The notes under the pieces are model-generated. The model had not been told where the DNA came from and did not search any database. It saw nothing but the letters and a program-made list of their open reading frames with translations. The translations under genes were made by a program, and so were the position numbers. A stretch of DNA of 5,207 bases from an uncultured Cocleimonas sp. GTDB lineage: Bacteria; Pseudomonadota; Gammaproteobacteria; Thiotrichales; Thiotrichaceae. Each line of letters begins with the position of its first letter. Position 1 is the stretch's first letter. The DNA lies in the NCBI GenBank assembly GCA_937974135.1, contig CALJIH010000133.1, positions 1 to 5,207 on the forward strand, in the 5' to 3' direction. Shown here piece by piece: positions 1 through 5,207 of the stretch.

Positions 1-261
1 AAAAAATAATTCCTTTGCTTTTTGACTATTGCGAAATTGTGTTTGCGCTTTGCCGCTAAATTGTAGAAATTCTTCAGGTGTAAATTGTTCTTGTACTTGA
101 AGTGGTTCGATTCCCGCAAAAGCCTTCCTCAACATTCGATCTGCGTAGACAATTAATTCATGCATCGCTGGAATATTTTTATAAATAACTAAGTCACCAC
201 TAAAACAATGCTCTGCACGTTGTTTATCTGAAATGGGCTGATTTAGATGTATTATATTCAC
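1..261 (-). CDS. Unrecognised protein, N-terminal part only (runs off left edge)
   Basis: The minus strand is open from a GTG at 261-259 to the window edge, giving 87 codons. An in-frame TGA lies three codons upstream of the GTG, so translation cannot begin much earlier. The protein begins (M)NIIHLNQPISDKQRAEHCF and continues through SGDLVIYKNIPAMHELIVYA to ...KAKELFF. It is soluble-looking, with mixed charged and aromatic residues, no signal peptide and no membrane segment. An amphipathic helix pattern covers roughly residues 32-48. Codon use and composition fit a real gene, and no better ORF competes on the plus strand. I see no clear Shine-Dalgarno before the GTG; the next possible start is the ATG in the IPAMHE segment, which would discard the well-composed N-terminus. 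It is divergent from the exported-protein gene at 331, across a 69-base gap in which I could not find a convincing promoter. I do not recognise the family and assign no function. Confidence 0.7.
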   Translation of the reverse strand, partial: MNIIHLNQPISDKQRAEHCFSGDLVIYKNIPAMHELIVYADRMLRKAFAGIEPLQVQEQFTPEEFLQFSGKAQTQFRNSQKAKELFF

Positions 262-320
262 TATTGTTCAATCGTTTAGTTTCAGACTTTAGTCATTAAA
301 GCAGTTTTAAAACACACTTT

Positions 321-326
321 AGGAGG
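321..326 (+). promoter_or_regulatory. Strong Shine-Dalgarno (AGGAGG) for the gene at 331
   Basis: A perfect AGGAGG lies four bases before the ATG at 331. It fixes the start of this gene and stands out because the other genes in the window have weak or no Shine-Dalgarno sequences. It suggests efficient translation of the exported protein. Confidence 0.85.
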
Positions 327-330
327 AATA

Positions 331-879
331 ATGAATAAAACTATTCAGTTACTCAACGTTCTTATGTTGACACTATTGTTATGCGTGAACACCGCGCATG
401 CAAGTGCCAAAGAAAATTTAATTACACAAGCGAATGAATTTGCTGAATTGGTAAACGCTAAAGAATACACAAAAGTTGCGTTTAAATTAAACCCGATGAT
501 TGTGATTACAATGGGCGGAATATCACAGGCCAGTGATGCCATAAAACATGGCTTTAAAGCGTTAGATTCTGGAAGCAATAGTTTTAAAGGTTTAAGTTTT
601 AAAACGCCTGATCCCATCGTAAATATTGAAAATGATTTGGTTGCAATCATACCTTCAGAAACTTTATTTACACTCAGAGATGATCTGTTTCAGATTGACT
701 CGTTCTATATCGCTTGGTCATCAGACCAAGGCAAACTCTGGTATTTCGCAGATGGCAGTGGTTTTAAAGATCAAAAAAGTTTGAAGTTTTTATTCCCTAA
801 TTATGATCCAAAGAGTAGCAAACCATTGAAACTTCCTGTTCCAAGAGGGCCTTATAAAATATCGCCAATCCAATCGTAA
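331..879 (+). CDS. Small exported protein, probable NTF2/SnoaL-like fold
   Basis: The product has 182 residues. A Sec signal peptide covers about residues 1-24: Asn/Lys start, hydrophobic core LLNVLMLTLLLCV, and an Ala-His-Ala cleavage site at 22-24 (Ala-Ser-Ala at 24-26 is an alternative). Cys18 is preceded by Leu, so it is not a lipobox, and a periplasmic or secreted protein is expected. The mature part opens with a helical stretch (about 28-50), has a Met-Gly-Gly turn at 61-63, then alternating strands, with the segment SFYIAWSSDQGKLWYFADG at 124-142. A Lys/Pro-rich tail contains LKLPVPRGP. This order resembles NTF2-like uncharacterised exported proteins that I recall carrying a D-x-G-K-x-W-x-F-x-D-G segment and a KLP-type tail; that assignment is from memory of the pattern, not a search. 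No catalytic residues are evident. The start is fixed by an AGGAGG four bases upstream. The TAA stop is formed by the first bases of the dispersed repeat at 877. Function is unknown. Confidence 0.85.
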   Translation: MNKTIQLLNVLMLTLLLCVNTAHASAKENLITQANEFAELVNAKEYTKVAFKLNPMIVITMGGISQASDAIKHGFKALDSGSNSFKGLSFKTPDPIVNIENDLVAIIPSETLFTLRDDLFQIDSFYIAWSSDQGKLWYFADGSGFKDQKSLKFLFPNYDPKSSKPLKLPVPRGPYKISPIQS

Positions 880-903
880 AAAAAGACACCCCCCCACTTT
901 TTA
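877..903 (+). repeat. Dispersed intergenic repeat, copy 1 (27 bp)
   Basis: The sequence is T, seven A, GACA, seven C, AC, TTTTT, A. It is identical over 27 bases to copy 3 at 3594-3620 and close to copy 2 at 2153-2178. The initial TAA is the stop codon of the exported-protein gene. The ends are weakly inverted (AAAAAG against CTTTTT), with an 11-base C-rich loop. The stem is only six pairs, five of them A-T, so it is a poor intrinsic terminator by thermodynamic criteria, although T runs follow on both strands. It lies 77 bases before the GFA gene. Confidence 0.85.
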
Positions 904-979
904 TTGGTTTTGATGCTATCTTTAATGAGTAGCTTGAGAATAACTCTTTATTAAAATCAAATAAAAACGGAGCACGATT

Positions 980-1396
980 ATGTCTGATACAGAAAATAGA
1001 AGTGGTAGTTGCCTTTGCGGTAAAGTTACATTTACTGCTCAGAGCGGAAATAGCGTTGGCGCTTGCAATTGCGGTATGTGTCGAAAATGGAATGGTGGAC
1101 CACAAATGGCAGTCTTTTGCGGCGACAGCGTGATATTTGAGAATGAAGACAGTATTTCAATCTATAAGTCATCCGAATGGGCAGAACGCGCTTTTTGTAA
1201 AGAATGTGGCAGTCATTTATTTTACCGCTTCCATGGAAATCAGCACATGATGTTGGCAGGTCTGTTTGATAATGACCAAGATTTTGTGTTTGAAACGCAA
1301 TACTTCATCGACAACAAACCTTCATTTTATAGTTTTGCGGAAGAAACGACTGATCTCACGGGTGCGCAAGTTGCGGAGCAAATGGGTTTGGGATAA
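980..1396 (+). CDS. GFA/CENP-V family zinc-binding protein
   Basis: The product has 138 residues, the usual length for a single-domain GFA (glutathione-dependent formaldehyde-activating enzyme-like) protein. The family's cysteine layout is complete: GSCLCGKV with Cys11 and Cys13, CNCGMCRKW with Cys29, Cys31 and Cys34, and CKECGSHLFYR with Cys73 and Cys76. These form the structural zinc site and the second, labile zinc site of the Gfa fold. The conserved SSEWAERAFCKECGS strand and loop are also present. The protein is cytoplasmic, with no signal or membrane segment. The ATG at 980 is preceded by GGAG at 969-972 with a 7-base spacer. The family name comes from the Paracoccus Gfa enzyme, but most members have no proven formaldehyde activity, so the substrate is open. 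The amidohydrolase gene starts 9 bases after the stop and in the same frame, suggesting a two-gene transcript and perhaps a shared substrate pathway. Confidence 0.93.
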   Translation: MSDTENRSGSCLCGKVTFTAQSGNSVGACNCGMCRKWNGGPQMAVFCGDSVIFENEDSISIYKSSEWAERAFCKECGSHLFYRFHGNQHMMLAGLFDNDQDFVFETQYFIDNKPSFYSFAEETTDLTGAQVAEQMGLG

Positions 1397-1405
1397 ACAT
1401 CATTA

Positions 1406-2155
1406 GTGAAGTTTTTTGATAGTCACTTACATATTATCGATCCAAATTTTCCTCTGTATGAAAATAATGGTTATTTGCCCGCAGCATTTACCAGTTCGAT
1501 GTATCTGTCACAACTTGAGAACCATGATTTAGTCGGTGGTACGATTGTTTCTGGCTCATTTCAAAAACAAGATCAAAGCTATCTGATTGATGCGTTAGAA
1601 AAGCTAGGCCCAAACTATGTTGGTGTCACTCAGTTATTGGCAGATACGCCTGATGAAACTATCTTAGCTTTGCACGAAGCCGGCATTAGAGCGGTGCGTT
1701 TTAATCTAAAACGTGGCGGCTCTGAAGATGTATCCAAACTCGTTTATTTTGCCAATAGAATTCATGATTTAGCACAATGGCATATTGAATTGTATGTTGA
1801 TTCAAAGGATTTAGATGGCTTATACAGCACACTCATCAAACTACCCAAGGTTTCAATTGATCATTTAGGATTAAGTAAATCTGGCTTTAAAACTCTACTC
1901 AAACTCGTCGAGAAAAATGTGAAAGTGAAAGCCACTGGGTTTGGCAGGATTGACTTTGATCCTGCTTCTGCAATTCAAGATATATATAAGACAAATCCAA
2001 ATAGCTTAATGTTTGGTACCGATCTTCCATCTACCAGAGCGCCGCGTCCTTTTACAGAGAATGATTTTACAATTGTATTAGATGCACTGGGTGAGGAAGC
2101 TGCTGAAAAGGTGTTTTATAAGAATGCATTAGATTTTTATTTAAATAAACAATAA
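1406..2155 (+). CDS. Amidohydrolase-2 family TIM-barrel metal hydrolase (LigI-like)
   Basis: The product has 249 residues, somewhat shorter than the roughly 290 usual for 2-pyrone-4,6-dicarboxylate hydrolase (LigI) relatives. Metal-ligand and catalytic motifs follow the amidohydrolase-2 order: FDSHLHI at strand 1 (His7, His9), a GIRAVRFNLKRGG segment near 93-105, IDHLG with His153, VKATGFGR at 174-181, and FGTDLPSTR with Asp206 at strand 8. These predict hydrolysis or decarboxylation of a small carboxylated or lactone-type substrate in the cytoplasm; the actual substrate cannot be told. The start is GTG at 1406, because the only in-frame sequence upstream is the TAA of the GFA gene at 1394-1396, four codons earlier. 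There is no strong Shine-Dalgarno (GGGA at 1390-1393 is distant), so translational coupling to the GFA gene is likely. The stop TAA at 2153 is provided by repeat copy 2, and the MFS gene converges from the other side with only 13 bases between the stops. Confidence 0.88.
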   Translation: MKFFDSHLHIIDPNFPLYENNGYLPAAFTSSMYLSQLENHDLVGGTIVSGSFQKQDQSYLIDALEKLGPNYVGVTQLLADTPDETILALHEAGIRAVRFNLKRGGSEDVSKLVYFANRIHDLAQWHIELYVDSKDLDGLYSTLIKLPKVSIDHLGLSKSGFKTLLKLVEKNVKVKATGFGRIDFDPASAIQDIYKTNPNSLMFGTDLPSTRAPRPFTENDFTIVLDALGEEAAEKVFYKNALDFYLNKQ

Positions 2156-2178
2156 AAAAGACACCCCCCTACTTTTTA
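2153..2178 (+). repeat. Dispersed intergenic repeat, copy 2 (26 bp, variant)
   Basis: The sequence is T, six A, GACA, six C, T, AC, TTTTT, A. Relative to copies 1 and 3 it lacks one A and has T in place of the seventh C (position 2170). The first three bases are the TAA stop of the amidohydrolase. Bases 2169-2171, read on the minus strand, are the TAG stop of the MFS gene. It therefore occupies essentially the whole gap between two convergent genes, and the stop codons of both lie inside it. It could serve as a bidirectional 3'-end signal, but the A-T stem is weak. Confidence 0.85.
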
Positions 2179-3500
2179 GTGTTATTCCTGTTGTTAGCTC
2201 TACCAAAATCATCTTCTAAGGGCAGAAAATAGATAATAATAAACGCAGGAATCGTGGCGATCATCACCCAAATAAAGAAATGCGGATAGCCGAGTTTATC
2301 CTGTATCCAACCGCTGAACATTCCGGGAATCATCATTCCCATGGCCATAAAACCAGTAGCTATCGCATAATGAGCAGTCTTGAAATGCCCTTCTGCAATA
2401 TAGATCAAATACATCATAAACGCGGTAAAACCAAAGCCGTAACCGAATTGTTCTATCGCTACTAAAGTCTGAATCACCAAGGTATTTTCAGGTTGTTGAT
2501 AGGCCATATAAATATACAGAACATCAGGCAGGTTGATTGCAATTGCCATCCACCAAATCCATTTTTTTAAGCCATGTCTTGAAACTAAGATACCCCCTAA
2601 AATACCACCAATAACTAAAGCTAAAACACCGACGGTTCCGTAAATAAACCCAACCGCTTCAGTGCTTAAACCAAGACCTCCAGCACTGCGATCATCTAAC
2701 ATAAATAGTCCTGCTATTTTCCCCAGTTGTGCTTCACCAAGACGATAAAGTAAGATAAAAGCAATAAACAGCAACACGTAATCTTTTCTGAAAAAACTTT
2801 TAAAAACCTCGAAATAACCCACTAATGGAGATTTTGACGTGAGTGGTTTTTCCACTGCTTGTTCTTTGGGAAGGATAAACGCGTGATAGATTGCGACCCC
2901 GATTAATATCAAGCTGAGCAATACCATGGTTAGTTGCCAAGCTGTTTTCACGTCGTAAATATTTTCTAACTTACCTGCGAAAATAACAATTAAGCCCTGT
3001 CCGGTAATCATCGCGATACGATAGAATGTTGAACGAATCCCAACAAAAAACGATTGCTGGCCTTTGTCTAATACTTGCATGTAATAACCATCAGCGGCGA
3101 TATCATGCGTGGCTGAGCTGAATGCAAGTAGCCAGAACACCACCAATGTAAGTGTTAAGTAATTATCCAAACGAAGACTTAAGGCGACACAAGCTAGACC
3201 TCCGCCTAGTAGTAGTTGCATCGTTATCACCCAAAAACGTTTGGTACGATAAAGGACTACAAAGGGACTCCATAAGGGTTTAATCACCCAAGGTAAATAA
3301 AACCACGCCGTGTAAAAAGCGATTTCGGTATTGCTTAAACCGAGACTTTTATACATAAACGTCGAAAGCACGACGATCGCGAAATACGGTAAACCTTCAG
3401 TGAAATATAGCGTGGGAATCCAAAACCAAGGACGTGTGTTATTCTGATGATCAAGTTGAGTTTGATCTATTTTTTGTGCACCCGAATGTTCTTGCTGCAT
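2169..3500 (-). CDS. MFS transporter, AmpG-like (PAT-type) carrier
   Basis: From the ATG at 3500 the product has 443 residues and about 12 hydrophobic helices, typical for a single major facilitator carrier of the inner membrane. After a hydrophilic N-terminus of about 22 residues comes RPWFWIPTLYFTEGLPYF (about 23-40), then KPLWSPFVVLYRTKRFW (74-90), the position of the MFS loop 2-3 signature. The acidic and polar helix-4 region SSATHDIAADGYYMQVL (128-144) and RSTFYRIAMITGQG (156-169) follow. A charged central loop lies near 210-240, and the tail NNRNNTKK is basic and polar. This EGLPY / H-D-I-A-A-D-G pattern is that of AmpG-like carriers, whose best-known member imports anhydromuropeptides for cell-wall recycling. 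No peptidoglycan-recycling gene is nearby, so the substrate is uncertain. A TTG at 3506 would add two residues, but the GGGG at 3510-3513 spaces correctly only for the ATG. The TAG stop lies within repeat copy 2. Confidence 0.88.
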   Translation of the reverse strand: MQQEHSGAQKIDQTQLDHQNNTRPWFWIPTLYFTEGLPYFAIVVLSTFMYKSLGLSNTEIAFYTAWFYLPWVIKPLWSPFVVLYRTKRFWVITMQLLLGGGLACVALSLRLDNYLTLTLVVFWLLAFSSATHDIAADGYYMQVLDKGQQSFFVGIRSTFYRIAMITGQGLIVIFAGKLENIYDVKTAWQLTMVLLSLILIGVAIYHAFILPKEQAVEKPLTSKSPLVGYFEVFKSFFRKDYVLLFIAFILLYRLGEAQLGKIAGLFMLDDRSAGGLGLSTEAVGFIYGTVGVLALVIGGILGGILVSRHGLKKWIWWMAIAINLPDVLYIYMAYQQPENTLVIQTLVAIEQFGYGFGFTAFMMYLIYIAEGHFKTAHYAIATGFMAMGMMIPGMFSGWIQDKLGYPHFFIWVMIATIPAFIIIYFLPLEDDFGRANNRNNTKK

Positions 3501-3509
3501 CAGCAATTG

Positions 3510-3513
3510 CCCC
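3510..3513 (-). promoter_or_regulatory. Modest Shine-Dalgarno (GGGG) that favours the ATG start at 3500
   Basis: On the minus strand, CGGGGC precedes the MFS gene. The spacer from the G run to the ATG at 3500 is 9 bases. To the upstream TTG at 3506 it is only 3 bases, too close for initiation, so the ATG is preferred. Confidence 0.5.
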
Positions 3514-3546
3514 GTTTTTGTTTAAACCCCAATACTGCTTATGTTG

Positions 3547-3575
3547 ATTCTATGCTATTGCTGCTAATGTCGCAA
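3547..3575 (-). promoter_or_regulatory. Predicted sigma70-type promoter of the MFS gene
   Basis: Read on the minus strand, TTGCGA (3575-3570) and TAGAAT (3552-3547) are separated by exactly 17 bases. They match the -35 consensus at 4 of 6 positions and the -10 consensus at 5 of 6. Transcription would start near 3540, giving a leader of about 40 bases before the ATG at 3500. The site lies downstream of phnE and of repeat copy 3, so the carrier can be transcribed independently of the importer operon. Confidence 0.55.
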
Positions 3576-3593
3576 AAGTGGTTATTCTATGGT

Positions 3594-3620
3594 TAAAAAA
3601 AGACACCCCCCCACTTTTTA
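3594..3620 (+). repeat. Dispersed intergenic repeat, copy 3 (27 bp)
   Basis: It is identical to copy 1 over 27 bases: T, seven A, GACA, seven C, AC, TTTTT, A. It begins 10 bases beyond the TGA of the PhnE-like gene (3631-3633) and lies just upstream of the predicted MFS promoter. In the direction of phnE transcription it reads AAAAAGTG, a G run, TGTC, then seven T, ending in a U tract as a terminator would, but with only a weak six-pair A-U stem. Confidence 0.85.
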
Positions 3621-3630
3621 CATGTTTTAC

Positions 3631-5121
3631 TCACACGATTACCGAATCACTGCGATTACTACTAAGATCATTCATACTTTTACGTCGTAAATACCTTGAT
3701 AACATATCAACACCAATATTCAATAATGCAGTAATCAAGATCAACACCATAGCCCGATCAAAACGTAAATCTTGCAAGGCACTATCAATATAAAAACCAA
3801 GTGTTGCCACGCCGAGTAATCCCATAATGGCAGTTTCACGCAGGATAATTTCCCAGCGATAAAATAAATACGCTAAGAAATTTCCATACAAGCGCGGCGT
3901 GATTTCGTAGCTATATAGATTCATGCCTTTGGGCGCATCGACTCTGACTTCCATGGTGTTTGATTGCCTACCTAATAAATGTCCGATAATGCCAGAATTG
4001 TGCAGTGCTAATGCAATCACTGCGGGCAACATGGATGGGCCAAAAAACTGTAACAAAATAAACGCAAGTATGTATTCGGGTGTGGAACGCATTATTACTA
4101 AAACGATGTTGCCAAATCCACGTCCTAGTATGTTATGGAAGTGTCTCGAAATCAGCGGATAAACCATTAAAGTCAAAACTGCCGTCACCACCAAGGCAAT
4201 CTGAGTGAGTAACAATGTATTGATAATACCGGGGATGGCCTGATCTTGCATGAGCTGCGTAAACCATGCAGCAAGCTCGTTGTATCCACCTTCTTTTGCA
4301 CCTCGAATTGGCGCGGGAATAATGTCGTGAGTAAAAAAGCGCACGATGTGATTCCATTTAAGTTCGTGATCATCGGTCAGCAAACTATAACAAGCGATAG
4401 TAAAATAAATGGGCATCAAGAGTGGTCGAAGCCAAAAACGAATCGTTGCGATTAACAGATAAAACACCGCCAGTAACACCACCACATTGGCGTAATCGCC
4501 TTGCATAAAAGATGATTGGAGATAAAAACCGAGTGTAGGTAATCCGATAAAACCAAGAATCACGCTACTGCGTAAACCGCATTCAAAGCGATAGGAGGTG
4601 TAGGTTTTGAGTGCTTGCCATACATCGGGCAATAAAGCGTAAAAGAAACTATTCAATCGTCCACTATTTTTCGGTAAGGCTTTGACCACTGATAAATCTG
4701 CTTCTTCAATAATCTCTGCATACACTTTGGCAAAAGTTGCGGCGTAAGGGATGGCTAAAGCCAAAATACCGGTTAGCGGGTGCAAACCAAAAATCTGTAA
4801 AAAGATCAGTGCCCAAAATAATTCATGAATGGCTCTTAAGAAAGCACATAAACCACGCACAATCGCAAAACGGTATAAATAACTTAATGGAATCGCACAA
4901 AGAATACCTAAAAACACACCCAGCAAAGCAAAGTTTAAGGTTTGTATTAAAGCATTCAACAATATGCCTAAATCACCGAAATCAGGATTTAAAATGGCTG
5001 ATGCAAATAATTTTATTTCTTGCCAAGGATCGACGTTATAAATCTTTAAATCTGCAAAAGGTAAGCACAACAGTGCAATGCAAATGAAAAATAAGGAAAC
5101 TTGTCGATGCGAAAACGTCAT
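3631..5121 (-). CDS. phnE: PhnE-like ABC permease, two fused permease domains (phosphonate/phosphite-type importer)
   Basis: The product has 496 residues, about twice the usual PhnE length (roughly 260-280), and holds two binding-protein-dependent permease domains in tandem. Domain 1 covers about 55-230. It contains LRAIHELFWALIFLQIFGLH (95-114), the coupling-helix region around 139-180, and RFECGLRSSVILGFIGLPTL followed by GFY (178-200). Domain 2 covers about 295-480, with the matching IMRSTPEYILAFILLQFFGP (343-362) and RWEIILRETAIMGLLGVATL followed by GFY (422-444), ending VDMLSRYLRRK. The R-x-E-x-x-x-R-x(4)-G core near each C-terminal end is the PhnE signature, and both halves share a TLGFY ending. 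One chain therefore probably supplies the whole transmembrane dimer in the inner membrane. The ATG directly abuts the TAG of the upstream PhnC-like ATPase and has no Shine-Dalgarno, implying translational coupling. Substrate may be phosphonate, phosphite or phosphate; the sequence does not decide. Confidence 0.88.
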   Translation of the reverse strand: MTFSHRQVSLFFICIALLCLPFADLKIYNVDPWQEIKLFASAILNPDFGDLGILLNALIQTLNFALLGVFLGILCAIPLSYLYRFAIVRGLCAFLRAIHELFWALIFLQIFGLHPLTGILALAIPYAATFAKVYAEIIEEADLSVVKALPKNSGRLNSFFYALLPDVWQALKTYTSYRFECGLRSSVILGFIGLPTLGFYLQSSFMQGDYANVVVLLAVFYLLIATIRFWLRPLLMPIYFTIACYSLLTDDHELKWNHIVRFFTHDIIPAPIRGAKEGGYNELAAWFTQLMQDQAIPGIINTLLLTQIALVVTAVLTLMVYPLISRHFHNILGRGFGNIVLVIMRSTPEYILAFILLQFFGPSMLPAVIALALHNSGIIGHLLGRQSNTMEVRVDAPKGMNLYSYEITPRLYGNFLAYLFYRWEIILRETAIMGLLGVATLGFYIDSALQDLRFDRAMVLILITALLNIGVDMLSRYLRRKSMNDLSSNRSDSVIV

Positions 5122-5207
5122 CTATTGATACAAACAAGCGAGGTCAGATAATTCCAATTGATTACTGGCTTGATCGACTAAAATTTTGCCGTCTTTTAGA
5201 CCAATAA
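5122..5207 (-). CDS. phnC: PhnC-like ABC transporter ATPase, C-terminal end only
   Basis: The last 27 codons and a TAG stop (5124-5122) of a minus-strand gene enter from the right edge. They read IGLKDGKILVDQASNQLELS and end DLACLYQ. This matches the end of PhnC-type ATPases, where a strand of the form R-I-I-G-L-x-x-G-x-I-V is followed by a short helix and a terminal L-Y-x. The Walker and signature motifs lie outside the window, so the call rests on this tail and on the adjoining PhnE-like permease. The stop codon and the permease ATG are directly adjacent with no bases between, so the two subunits are almost certainly co-transcribed and translationally coupled. A PhnD-type binding protein is not present downstream and would be expected further upstream of this gene. 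Confidence 0.75.
   Translation of the reverse strand, partial: IGLKDGKILVDQASNQLELSDLACLYQ

Noticed and set aside
331..402. Lipoprotein signal at Cys18 of the exported protein
   Set aside because: The residues before the cysteine are Leu-Leu-Leu, lacking the small residue required at -1, while a good Ala-x-Ala site follows.
345..650. Minus-strand open frame of 101 codons opposite the exported-protein gene
   Set aside because: It lies wholly within a gene that has a signal peptide and a perfect Shine-Dalgarno; its own sequence is low-complexity and shows no domain.
934..962. Possible promoter TTGAGA with 17-base spacer and TCAAAT before the GFA gene
   Set aside because: Transcription would start on top of the Shine-Dalgarno at 969-972, leaving no usable leader, and the -10 match is weak.
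797..1105. Minus-strand open frame of 102 codons spanning repeat copy 1
   Set aside because: It runs antisense to the end of one real gene and the start of the GFA gene, including its zinc cysteines, and has no recognisable motifs.
3504..3506. TTG as start codon of the MFS gene
   Set aside because: It lies only three bases from the G-rich ribosome site; the ATG two codons later is better spaced.
877..3620. The three repeats as a CRISPR array
   Set aside because: The copies are more than 1.2 kb apart with whole genes between them, so there are no spacers.
3578..3793. Plus-strand open frame that reads through repeat copy 3 into the antisense of phnE
   Set aside because: It is short, without a credible ribosome site, and two thirds of it is antisense to the conserved PhnE C-terminus.
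4737..5087. Plus-strand 116-codon open frame antisense to the N-terminal part of phnE
   Set aside because: Composition is unlike a protein (rich in Lys, Gln and Asn with no domain) and the opposite strand encodes a clear permease.

Overview
The window is AT-rich (roughly 40% GC by eye) and densely coded, with short intergenic gaps. It looks like a free-living or host-associated proteobacterium, most plausibly a gammaproteobacterium. This is inferred from base composition and from the two-domain PhnE permease and AmpG-like carrier; no rRNA or other taxonomic marker is present. There are no tRNAs, CRISPR arrays, transposase genes or integrases, and no gene-free stretch longer than about 125 bases.

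Layout from left to right: (1) The N-terminal 87 codons of an unrecognised minus-strand gene run off the left edge. (2) A 69-base divergent gap leads to a plus-strand gene for a small exported protein (331-879) with an excellent Shine-Dalgarno. (3) A plus-strand pair follows: a zinc-binding GFA/CENP-V-like protein (980-1396) and, 9 bases on and in the same frame, an amidohydrolase-2 (LigI-like) metal hydrolase (1406-2155). (4) A minus-strand AmpG-like MFS carrier (2169-3500) is convergent with the hydrolase. (5) A minus-strand ABC importer module of the phosphonate/phosphite type fills the right end: the last 27 residues of the ATPase (PhnC-like) at the edge, whose stop codon directly abuts the ATG of a tandem-fused two-domain PhnE-like permease (3631-5121).

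Functionally, the right end is a phosphorus-compound importer and the MFS gene is a separate 12-helix carrier with its own sigma70-type promoter. The GFA/hydrolase pair is probably one transcript acting on a small organic metabolite that cannot be named from sequence.

The most notable non-coding feature is a 26-27 bp repeat, TAAAAAAAGACA-C7-AC-TTTTTA. It occurs three times in the same orientation (877, 2153, 3594), always at a gene's 3' end and never inside a gene body. Its first bases supply the TAA stop codons of two plus-strand genes. In the middle copy, one C-to-T difference supplies the TAG stop of the convergent MFS gene. It looks like a dispersed, possibly mobile or terminator-like, intergenic element.
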